Notes under the pieces: model-generated
What the model saw: only the letters and a program-made list of their open reading frames with translations
Databases searched by the model: none
What the model was told of the DNA's origin: nothing
Source: an uncultured Shinella sp.
GTDB taxonomy: Bacteria > Pseudomonadota > Alphaproteobacteria > Rhizobiales > Rhizobiaceae
Length of the DNA stretch: 5,209 nucleotides
Direction of reading: 5' to 3'
NCBI GenBank assembly: GCA_946481465.1
Contig: CAMLOC010000312.1
Location: 1-5,209 of the forward strand
In this document: piece after piece, positions 1 to 5,070 of the stretch
Numbering within the stretch: the first letter of the stretch is position 1
How the letters are laid out: every line of letters starts with the position of its first letter
Position numbers and translations under genes: made by a program

Positions 1-542
1 CGCGCATCCTCGACTGGACCGACCGCACGACCTGCGTGCTCTTCGGCGACGGCGCCGGCGCCATCGTGCTGGAGGCCGCGGAAGGGGCGGGCACCAACCA
101 GGACCGCGGCGTGCTGACGACGCAACTGCGCTCCGACGGCGCGCACCGCGAAAAGCTCTTCGTCGACGGCGGCCCGTCCACCACGGGCACGGTCGGCCAT
201 CTGCGCATGGAGGGCCGCGAGGTCTTCAAGCATGCGGTCGGCATGATCACCGACGTGATCGTCTCGGCCTTCGATGCCACGGGCTTTGCCGCCGGGGACG
301 TCGACTGGCTGGTGCCGCACCAGGCGAACAAGCGCATCATCGACGGTTCGGCCAAGAAGCTCGGCATCCCCCTCGAAAAGGTCGTCGTCACTGTCGACCT
401 GCACGGCAACACCTCTGCCGCCTCGATCCCGCTGGCGCTGGCCGCGGCGGCCGGCGACGGGCGAATCAAGGAGGGCGACCTCGTGCTGCTGGAGGCGATG
501 GGCGGCGGCTTCACCTGGGGCGCGGTGCTGCTGCGCTGGTAG
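1..542 (+). CDS. fabH: beta-ketoacyl-ACP synthase III (FabH), 3' part
   Basis: Cytoplasmic condensing enzyme that joins an acyl-CoA starter to malonyl-ACP, the first elongation step of type II fatty acid synthesis. The gene is open at the left edge; the first full codon is at 3 and 179 codons precede the TAG at 540-542. FabH proteins are about 320 residues, so roughly the first 140 residues, including the catalytic Cys, lie outside the window. Two members of the Cys-His-Asn triad are visible: His in VPHQANKRI (codon 318-320) and Asn in [13 protein letters not shown] (codon 408-410). The [11 protein letters not shown] segment and the Gly-rich end [13 protein letters not shown] are typical of the thiolase-fold C-terminal half. 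The reading frame is intact. In rhizobia plsX usually precedes fabH and ihfA follows it; the second half of that order is seen here. Identification is firm; acyl-chain preference cannot be judged. Confidence 0.96.
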   Translation, partial: RILDWTDRTTCVLFGDGAGAIVLEAAEGAGTNQDRGVLTTQLRSDGAHREKLFVDGGPSTTGTVGHLRMEGREVFKHAVGMITDVIVSAFDATGFAAGDVDWLVPHQANKRIIDGSAKKLGIPLEKVVVTVDLHGNTSAASIPLALAAAAGDGRIKEGDLVLLEAMGGGFTWGAVLLRW

Positions 543-581
543 TCGCTTCCCTCCGGAAGGCGGGCAACGGGCAGGCTCCGG

Positions 582-601
582 CCGCCCCTTCGCCGGGGTG
601 G
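582..601 (+). terminator. possible weak terminator hairpin after fabH
   Basis: A 7-bp stem (582-588 with 595-601, one G-U pair) closes a 6-nt loop in the 178-bp gap between fabH and ihfA. A smaller hairpin, CTTCC/GGAAG around CTCC (546-559), lies just after the fabH stop. Neither has a T-run behind it, so they could be processing or Rho-related structures, or chance pairing in GC-rich DNA. Fatty acid gene transcripts could well read through into ihfA. Confidence 0.25.
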
Positions 602-645
602 AGCGCCGGTCGGGCGCCCTATCCCGCGTCCGGGCGCAGGGCCGC

Positions 646-674
646 TTGACCCGGGGGGGCAAGGACAATACTCT
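646..674 (+). promoter_or_regulatory. candidate sigma-70-type promoter of ihfA
   Basis: TTGACC (646-651, inside CTTGACC, close to the alphaproteobacterial -35 CTTGAC) is followed after 17 bp by TACTCT (669-674), a mediocre -10 that keeps the first two bases and the last T of TATAAT. The start site would fall near 680, giving a leader of about 40 nt before the ihfA ATG. The spacer carries a run of seven G (653-659). The -35 is good and the -10 weak, so this is a candidate only. Confidence 0.42.
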
Positions 675-720
675 TCCGCCACTTAACCATAGGCTTTCAA
701 TGGGAAATCGGTGAGGAACG

Positions 721-1059
721 ATGAGCGGCAAGACGGTGACACGCGCAGATTTGGCCGAATCCGTTTTTCGGAAGGTCGGCCTTTCCAGGACTGAATCCGC
801 AGAGCTTGTCGAAACCGTGATCGACGAGATCTGCAATGCCATCGTGCGCGGCGAGAGCGTGAAGCTCTCCTCCTTCGCCACCTTCCAGGTGCGCGACAAG
901 AACGAGCGCATCGGCCGCAATCCGAAGACCGGCGAGGAAGTGCCGATCTCGCCGCGCCGGGTGATGACCTTCAAGGCGTCGAACGTGCTCAAGCAGCGGG
1001 TGCTGAAGGCACATCTCTCGCGCAAGGCGAAACAGAAGCCGGCTTCGCCGGCTTCCTGA
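721..1059 (+). CDS. ihfA: integration host factor subunit alpha
   Basis: Small basic DNA-binding protein of 112 residues. With IhfB it forms the IHF heterodimer, which binds the minor groove and bends DNA sharply in transcription, recombination and replication. The HU/IHF fold covers about residues 5-96: an N-terminal helical part ([16 protein letters not shown]), the strand [16 protein letters not shown], then the beta arm with [17 protein letters not shown]. Pro68 in that arm matches the intercalating proline of IHF-alpha (Pro65 in E. coli), and [10 protein letters not shown] favours IhfA over IhfB or HU. The start is supported by GTGAGGA (711-717) just upstream of the ATG. A basic tail follows the fold and ends in Pro-Ala-Ser twice, encoded by a tandem 9-nt repeat that also forms a hairpin. 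It lies 178 bp after fabH with its own promoter candidate, so it is probably transcribed both from that promoter and by read-through. Confidence 0.97.
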   Translation: MSGKTVTRADLAESVFRKVGLSRTESAELVETVIDEICNAIVRGESVKLSSFATFQVRDKNERIGRNPKTGEEVPISPRRVMTFKASNVLKQRVLKAHLSRKAKQKPASPAS

Positions 1060-1066
1060 GCGATTT
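1035..1066 (+). terminator. terminator-like hairpin overlapping the end of ihfA
   Basis: GAAGCCGGC (1035-1043) and GCCGGCTTC (1047-1055) form a perfect 9-bp stem with a TTC loop, ending two bases before the TGA at 1057-1059. A short T-run, ATTTT (1062-1066), follows after seven bases. The right arm is also the second copy of a direct duplication of GCCGGCTTC (1038-1046 and 1047-1055). A translating ribosome reaching the stop would cover the stem, so termination might depend on translation; that is inference. Confidence 0.5.
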
Positions 1067-1074
1067 TCTGCTCC

Positions 1075-1096
1075 TTGCCGGCGGTTCGGCAATTTG
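1075..1096 (+). terminator. second hairpin between ihfA and the MerR gene
   Basis: TTGCCG (1075-1080) pairs perfectly with CGGCAA (1087-1092) around GCGGTT and is followed by TT before TGAAAC. It stands 16 bases after the ihfA stop and could act in series with the hairpin at 1035-1055. The stem is short and the T-run minimal. Downstream, TTGAAT (1101-1106) and TGAAAT (1124-1129), 17 bp apart, form a weak promoter candidate for the MerR gene. Confidence 0.35.
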
Positions 1097-1186
1097 AAAC
1101 TTGAATATCGTCCGGCAACCCGCTGAAATGAATACGATTCGGCAGGGCCTTCCGTTGCCGTGCCATGGGTTTTCACCGAGGGTAGA

Positions 1187-1717
1187 ATGGACAAGAGTCC
1201 GGACGCGTTCCGCACCATCAGCGAGGTTGCCGACGATCTCGACCTGCCGCAGCATGTGCTGCGCTTCTGGGAGACGCGCTTCACGCAGATCAAGCCGATG
1301 AAGCGCGGCGGCGGGCGCCGCTACTATCGCCCGGAAGATGTGGACCTGCTGAAGGGCATCCGCCATCTCCTCTACGACCACGGCTATACGATCAAGGGCG
1401 TGCAGAAGCTCCTGAAGGTCAACGGCAACCGCTTCGTCGCGGCCATTGCCAGCGGCGACCTTGCCACCGTCGAGGCGCTGGCCGCGGCGAGCCACGAGGA
1501 GCCGCCGCCGCCCAAGGCCGGCAGCGACGAGGACCAGATCGTCGGCCGCGCCAAGGCGCCGGCCAGCCGCCGCTTCTTCTCCTTCGTCGGCGGCGGCGAC
1601 GAGACGCCGGAGATCTCCATCGGCAAGACGAGCGTCGGCAAGGAAGACCGCGCGCTCCTGCAGGAAGCGCTCTACGATCTCTTGGAATGCAAGCGCCTGC
1701 TCGACCAGGTGCGCTGA
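1187..1717 (+). CDS. MerR-family transcriptional regulator
   Basis: A 176-residue DNA-binding protein. The MerR-type winged helix-turn-helix spans about residues 10-76: helix-turn-helix [20 protein letters not shown], wing [19 protein letters not shown], then [10 protein letters not shown] at the second wing/helix. The W-E-T-R-F core and R-R-Y-Y-R-P are hallmarks of the family. The rest is a Pro/Ala/Glu-rich linker (about 95-130) and a short charged helix ([19 protein letters not shown]) that could serve as the dimerisation coil. There is a single cysteine (residue 168) and no metal-binding cluster or drug-binding domain, so it is not a MerR/CueR-type metal sensor and its signal is unknown. 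I chose the ATG at 1187 because GAGGG (1178-1182) sits 4 bases before it; an in-frame ATG at 1160 would add nine residues without a ribosome site. Rhizobia keep this gene next to ihfA; its targets are not known to me. Confidence 0.88.
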   Translation: MDKSPDAFRTISEVADDLDLPQHVLRFWETRFTQIKPMKRGGGRRYYRPEDVDLLKGIRHLLYDHGYTIKGVQKLLKVNGNRFVAAIASGDLATVEALAAASHEEPPPPKAGSDEDQIVGRAKAPASRRFFSFVGGGDETPEISIGKTSVGKEDRALLQEALYDLLECKRLLDQVR

Positions 1718-1727
1718 GGAAGAAAAG

Positions 1728-1747
1728 GCCCCGCACGGTGGCGGGGC
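1728..1747. terminator. GC hairpin after the MerR gene
   Basis: GCCCCGC (1728-1734) pairs with GCGGGGC (1741-1747) around a 6-nt loop, ten bases after the MerR stop. On the + strand the stem is preceded by GAAAAG but followed by AAAC, so it lacks a T-run for the MerR transcript. Read on the - strand it is followed by CTTTTCTT, a better terminator tail, although no - strand gene is seen that would use it. It most likely ends or stabilises the MerR mRNA. Confidence 0.45.
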
Positions 1748-1750
1748 AAA

Positions 1751-1779
1751 CAAGCGTCACGCTTGGCTCTTTGTGACGC
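1751..1779 (+). other. two mutually exclusive hairpins
   Basis: CAAGCG (1751-1756) pairs with CGCTTG (1760-1765) around TCA. Alternatively GCGTCAC (1754-1760) pairs with GTGACGC (1773-1779) around a 12-nt loop. Both stems are perfect and share bases 1754-1756 and 1760, so they cannot form together. The first is followed by GCTCTTT. This geometry resembles an attenuator or a two-step terminator, but no gene directly downstream calls for one, and chance is possible. Confidence 0.35.
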
Positions 1780-2031
1780 GGGGGAGTGCTCGCAAATGAC
1801 AAGCGAGCGGGATCACATTACGACTTTCGTCTAAGGCCCGGGAAGGTCTGATTCGGGATTTCCGGTACGCTTGTGCAAAAAATTGCGCTTTTCGTCGCTG
1901 AGGTCGGCGGCACAGGGTGGGGATGGCGACGCCCGCGCGAGACGCGCGCGCCTCTCCGGCACGGATCGGAAACCCGTGGCGTTTTTCGTGGAAGTTTCTG
2001 GCGGTTTCGTCCCTGCCGCCTATTTTTGGGC

Positions 2032-2058
2032 TTGCATCCAAGTGCCCGAGACTATAGG
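2032..2058 (+). promoter_or_regulatory. candidate promoter of tRNA-Pro
   Basis: TTGCAT (2032-2037, preceded by C) and TATAGG (2053-2058, within CTATAGG, near the alphaproteobacterial -10 CTATAT) are 15 bp apart, slightly shorter than ideal. Transcription would start near 2065, about 7 nt before the mature tRNA, a usual distance for a tRNA gene. The G-run just after the -10 (2057-2060) is the kind of discriminator found at growth-rate-controlled stable-RNA promoters. Confidence 0.45.
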
Positions 2059-2071
2059 GGTTTCGGCGGTC

Positions 2072-2148
<77 letters not shown>

Positions 2149-2163
2149 TTTTCCTTTTATTTT
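2149..2163 (+). terminator. T-rich tail after tRNA-Pro
   Basis: Directly after the CCA comes a pyrimidine-rich run with TTTT (2149-2152), TTTT (2155-2158) and TTT (2161-2163). The tRNA acceptor/T arms can serve as the preceding structure, so this is probably where the precursor ends. A separate perfect hairpin GGTTCC/GGAACC around GCC (2177-2191) lies a little downstream and could trap or trim read-through transcripts. Confidence 0.5.
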
Positions 2164-2263
2164 CGACAGGATGCATGGTTCCGCCGGAACCTTGCGACTT
2201 GTCTTGCGTTCTCCTCGGCCGGCCTCGTTCGCCGGTGATATCGGCAGGGTCAAGGAGACGGAA

Positions 2264-2515
2264 ATGGAAGATGCAGGCGTTGGCTGGATTGCGGCCATCA
2301 TCATCGGCGGTGTAGCGGGCTGGCTCGCCGAGATGTTCATGAAAAGCAATATGGGCGTTCTGATGAACATCCTGCTCGGCATCGTCGGCGCGGCGGTGGC
2401 GAACCTCTTGCTCGGGCTGATCGGCGTGTCGCTCGGCGGCTGGATCGGCTATCTGATCGCGGGCTTTATCGGCGCTTGCATCCTCATCGCGCTGGCGCGG
2501 GCGATCCGGCGTTAG
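2264..2515 (+). CDS. GlsB/YeaQ/YmgE-type small membrane protein
   Basis: An 83-residue, very hydrophobic protein of the transglycosylase-associated/GlsB family (YeaQ, YmgE in E. coli), inner-membrane proteins linked to stress responses but without a known reaction. It shows three predicted membrane helices: about residues 6-24 (GWIAAIIIGGVAGWLAE), 32-53 (VLMNILLGIVGAAVANLLL) and 58-78 (GGWIGYLIAGFIGACILIAL). The Gly-rich pattern, the GVAGWLAE segment, the N-I-L-L-G-I-V-G-A motif and the short basic end ARAIRR are typical, and the length is normal for the family. AAGGAG (2252-2257) stands 6 bases before the ATG, fixing the start. The open frame runs upstream through the tRNA, but that extension is meaningless. 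It is monocistronic between the tRNA and a strong hairpin at 2627-2664. I saw no convincing promoter in the 115 bp before it. Confidence 0.9.
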   Translation: MEDAGVGWIAAIIIGGVAGWLAEMFMKSNMGVLMNILLGIVGAAVANLLLGLIGVSLGGWIGYLIAGFIGACILIALARAIRR

Positions 2516-2516
2516 A

Positions 2517-2561
2517 GTTTGTCAGGGAAAAGTGGGAACCGGTTTTCCCGAAGAGACAAAC
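2517..2561. repeat. rhizobial-type intergenic palindromic repeat
   Basis: A nested palindrome starting one base after the GlsB-type gene's stop. GTTTGTC (2517-2523) pairs with GACAAAC (2555-2561), and inside it GGGAAAA (2525-2531) pairs with TTTTCCC (2543-2549) around a loop containing AACCGG. Sequences of the form AAAAGTGGGAACCGGTTTTCCC followed by GACAAACGAAAAC are, as I remember, scattered in many copies between genes of rhizobial genomes. Only one copy is in this window, so the repeat status rests on memory. In RNA it would be a stable stem at the 3' end of the upstream message. Confidence 0.6.
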
Positions 2562-2626
2562 GAAAACAAAGAAATCCAGCGTCTGTCGGATTCGGAATGA
2601 ACCTGGCAGACCCTGGAGCCATTCCA

Positions 2627-2664
2627 GCGAAAGCCGCCGCTCCGGAAGGGGCGGCGGCTTTCGC
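2627..2664. terminator. bidirectional terminator between converging genes
   Basis: A 17-bp stem (2627-2643 with 2648-2664, one G-U pair on the + strand transcript) closes a GGAA loop. Its arms end in AAAG/CTTT, so both strands read GC-stem then TTTCGC; the + strand adds another TTT (2665-2667). It lies between the GlsB-type gene and the - strand glycosyltransferase, whose stop codon at 2667-2669 is only two bases away, and can end transcripts from both sides. Confidence 0.8.
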
Positions 2665-2666
2665 TT

Positions 2667-3827
2667 TCAGGCGATCAGGCCGCGATAGATCGTCTCGGTC
2701 TCGCAGACCATGCGCTCGAGGCGGTATTCGGGGCTGCGGGCGCGGGCGCGGGCGGCGGCGGTGTGGCGGGCGAGCTGGCCGGGATCGCTGAGCCGCAGCA
2801 TGGCCTCGGCGAGGGGGGCCGGATCGTCGGCGTTCTTCAGGAGAATGCCGTTCTCGCCGTCCTTCAGCACCGTGGAGACGCCGCCAACATCGGTGAGGAT
2901 CAGCGGCCTGCCGGCGGCAGCCCCCTCCAGCATCACATAGGACATGGCCTCGTAGCGGCTCGGCATGGCGAGCACGTCGATGGCGGCCATCGCCTCCACG
3001 CCGGTGAAGCCGGTGGTGAGGTGGATGCGGGCCGCCTGGCCGCTCGCCTCGACTTGCCGGCGCACCTCCTCCTCCATGTCGCCGCTGCCGATCATCAGGA
3101 GACGGGCGTGCGGCACGCGTTCGGCAACGCGCGCGAAGGCCGCCACCAGGCGTTCCGGCGCCTTCTGGTGGCAGAGCCGGCCGACGAAGCCGAAGAGCAG
3201 CGCCTCCATGGGAATGCCGAGCGCCTGGCGCACGGCGGCGCGGCGATCGGCCGGCGGCGTCTCGACGCCGTTGACGACGATCGACAGCTTTTCACGCGGC
3301 ATGCCGAGCGCGCGGGCATGGGCATATTCATCGGCGGAAACGCAGATGACGCGATCGGTGAAGGCGCGGGCGAGCAGCTTCTCGATCGCGCCGTAGACGT
3401 GGCGGCCGAGCGCGCCGAGGCCGGGATCCATCGTGTAGAAGGCATGCGGCGTATAGACCCGCGGGGTGTGGCGGCCGGGCAGGCGAAGGCGCGCCAGCGC
3501 GCCGGCCTTGGAACTGTGGGCATGGATGACGTCGAAGGGACCGGCGCTGCGCATGACGGCGCGGATCTGCCGCCAGGCATAGAGGTCCGACGGGCCGGGC
3601 GCGCGCGTCATGGCGACGGCGTGCAGGCCGGCAAGGCCGAGCGCCTGCATCTCCTCGACGAAGCGTGCCTCCGCCCGCAGCGGCGAGTAGATGGCGTGCA
3701 CGGCATGGCCGCGGGCCGTCAGGCCGCGGCACAGGTCGATGAAATGCCGGCCGGAACCGCCGCCGCCGGTCTCCAGCACCTCGAGGAGGCGCATCCGGCG
3801 CAAAACCCTGTCCTGTCTTCTTGTCAT
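2667..3827 (-). CDS. GT4-family glycosyltransferase
   Basis: A 386-residue GT-B fold enzyme that likely transfers a sugar from a nucleotide donor to a lipid-linked oligosaccharide at the cytoplasmic face of the inner membrane. The N-terminal acceptor half (about 12-190) has the glycine loop LETGGGGSGRHFIDL and HAHSSKAGA (His102-His104). The C-terminal donor half (about 205-350) has FGFVGRLCHQKAPERLVAAF, with Arg217/Lys222 in the usual phosphate-binding positions, and the E-x7-E motif Glu293-Glu301 in MPSRYEAMSYVMLEG, followed by TDVGG and DGENGILL. Length is normal and there is no membrane segment, as expected. The gene starts 7 bp after the upstream membrane protein and is presumably co-transcribed with it. 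The ATG at 3825-3827 lacks a clear ribosome site; the ATG at 3792-3794 (residue 12, MRLLEVLETGG) starts where many relatives do and has AGGACAGGG upstream, so the protein may be 375 residues. Donor and linkage cannot be told. Confidence 0.92.
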   Translation of the reverse strand: MTRRQDRVLRRMRLLEVLETGGGGSGRHFIDLCRGLTARGHAVHAIYSPLRAEARFVEEMQALGLAGLHAVAMTRAPGPSDLYAWRQIRAVMRSAGPFDVIHAHSSKAGALARLRLPGRHTPRVYTPHAFYTMDPGLGALGRHVYGAIEKLLARAFTDRVICVSADEYAHARALGMPREKLSIVVNGVETPPADRRAAVRQALGIPMEALLFGFVGRLCHQKAPERLVAAFARVAERVPHARLLMIGSGDMEEEVRRQVEASGQAARIHLTTGFTGVEAMAAIDVLAMPSRYEAMSYVMLEGAAAGRPLILTDVGGVSTVLKDGENGILLKNADDPAPLAEAMLRLSDPGQLARHTAAARARARSPEYRLERMVCETETIYRGLIA

Positions 3828-3834
3828 GGTGCTG

Positions 3835-5070
3835 TCAGTCCGGGGCGGTCAGCCTGTTGTGGCGCTTCTCGAGGGCAAGGCATCCCCAGACGATCCCGAG
3901 CAGCAGGTAGAAATGCCGCCAGTGATCCGTGTCGATGACGAAGCCGATCGCGGTATGGCCGGCGATGGTGATGTAGGAGATCATCAGGAAGGGTTGCCAG
4001 GGCCGGTTGCGCAGGAGCGCCTTGAAGCCGGCCGAAAGCGTCCAGAGGATCAGCGCGAGGTAGGAGGTGAAGCCGAGCCAGCCGTAGGTGGTCAGCGATT
4101 TCAGCCAGATATTGTGCTCGTCCTCGGGAAACAGCTTGCTGAACTCCATGGGGCCGATGCCCAGCGGCTTTTCCATCGCCATGAGGAAGCCGATGCGGTG
4201 GCGTTCGAAACGGCCGAGATGGCCGCCGTCATAGTCCTGCACGAGCTGGGTGCGGCTGGAGAAGAGGTTCGCCACCTTGTCGAACTGCAGCGCGACGACG
4301 AGCGCCACCACCATCAGGCCGGCGGCCGAGAGGCTGAGGATGAGGATCTTGAGGCGGAACGCCCCGGTGCGCTCCTTCAGCAGCATGACGAAGACGAGCG
4401 CCACCACGCAGAGGAGATAGAGCCCCCAGGCGGCGCGCGAGAAGGACAGGAAGATGCCCAGCGCCAGCACCAGCACGCCGAGAACCTTCAGCGGCGCGCC
4501 GAGGATGCGGCCGGAGAGCAGGCCGTAGAGCAGGTAGAGCGAGGGGCCGACGAGGAAGGGGCCGAAGACGTTCGGGTCCTGGAAGGCGCCCTTGGCGCGG
4601 TCGTAGAGCGTGAAGGCCTCGGCGCCGGGAAAGGCATGGAAATAGCCGAGGATGCCGAGCGTGGCGGTGATGAGCGCGCCGGCCACCCAGGCGCGGAAGA
4701 TCAGCACCAGCCGCGCCGGATTGGCTTCCACGATGGCGGCGAAGAACACGCTGGAGAGCGCCAGGAAGAGCGAGACGGCGATGTACATCGGCCCGACCGA
4801 CAGGTCGTCGAGCATGGTCAGCGACAGCATGCCGCCGATGTTGAACAGGATGAGCAGCACGAGCAGCGGCGCGATGCCCCGCGAGATGCGCAGGCCGACG
4901 ATCGCCCAAAGGCCGATGAGCCCGGCCATGAAGAGCTCGTAGGGCGCCGGCTCGCTGATGACGAAGCCGGAGAGGAACACCCCGACGGCCACCAGCAGCG
5001 AACCGATGATGCCGAGGGCCGCCAGGCGCGGCCGGAACGGCGCCGCATAGGGGAGGGCCGCGTCGCTCAA
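3835..5070 (-). CDS. O-antigen ligase/polymerase family membrane protein (Wzy_C)
   Basis: A 411-residue inner-membrane protein with about 12 predicted helices (roughly 16-38, 44-61, 66-85, 92-114, 119-144, 169-186, 194-211, 213-231, 240-262, 326-349, 361-380, 384-400). A large periplasmic loop spans about 263-325. The Wzy_C features are all present: GAFQDPNVFGPFL (161-173), FLSFSRAAWGLYLL (207-220) with Arg212, and GRFERHRIGF then EHNIWLKSLTTYGWLG, where Glu318-His319-Asn320 matches the conserved H-N of this superfamily. Such proteins act on undecaprenyl-linked glycans in the periplasm, either polymerising repeat units (Wzy, ExoQ) or ligating them to lipid A core (WaaL); sequence alone does not separate the two. 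The neighbours, a priming transferase and a GT4 enzyme, favour polymerase. The start is TTG at 5070-5068, overlapping the upstream stop, which suggests translational coupling; no in-frame ATG occurs before residue 48, inside the second helix. Confidence 0.88.
   Translation of the reverse strand: MSDAALPYAAPFRPRLAALGIIGSLLVAVGVFLSGFVISEPAPYELFMAGLIGLWAIVGLRISRGIAPLLVLLILFNIGGMLSLTMLDDLSVGPMYIAVSLFLALSSVFFAAIVEANPARLVLIFRAWVAGALITATLGILGYFHAFPGAEAFTLYDRAKGAFQDPNVFGPFLVGPSLYLLYGLLSGRILGAPLKVLGVLVLALGIFLSFSRAAWGLYLLCVVALVFVMLLKERTGAFRLKILILSLSAAGLMVVALVVALQFDKVANLFSSRTQLVQDYDGGHLGRFERHRIGFLMAMEKPLGIGPMEFSKLFPEDEHNIWLKSLTTYGWLGFTSYLALILWTLSAGFKALLRNRPWQPFLMISYITIAGHTAIGFVIDTDHWRHFYLLLGIVWGCLALEKRHNRLTAPD

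Larger units (their letters stand above)
1718..2071. other. 354-bp intergenic stretch without a credible protein gene
   Basis: No open frame here has a ribosome site or a recognisable product; a 94-codon frame on the - strand is Arg-rich and looks accidental. Contents seen: a GC stem at 1728-1747, two overlapping hairpins at 1751-1779, and a small A/T-containing hairpin at 1873-1888 (6 bp with one G-U pair, AAAA loop) followed by TTTT (1889-1892). There is also a CGCGCG/CGCGCG stem around AGA at 1934-1948, and the tRNA promoter candidate lies near the right end. The hairpin plus T-run at 1873-1892 could end a small RNA starting upstream, but I see no convincing promoter for one. Confidence 0.6.

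Noticed and set aside
697..1753. Long - strand frames opposite ihfA and the MerR gene (697-1293, 989-1753)
   Set aside because: They are shadows of well-supported + strand genes and encode motif-free Arg/Ala-rich sequence.
1757..2041. 94-codon - strand frame in the gap before tRNA-Pro
   Set aside because: No ribosome site, Arg-rich composition, no recognisable motif; it also overlaps hairpins and the tRNA promoter region.
2763..3938. 391-codon + strand open frame opposite the glycosyltransferase
   Set aside because: Antisense shadow: His/Gly/Ala/Arg-rich with no motifs, whereas the - strand frame has the complete GT-B signature including E-x7-E.
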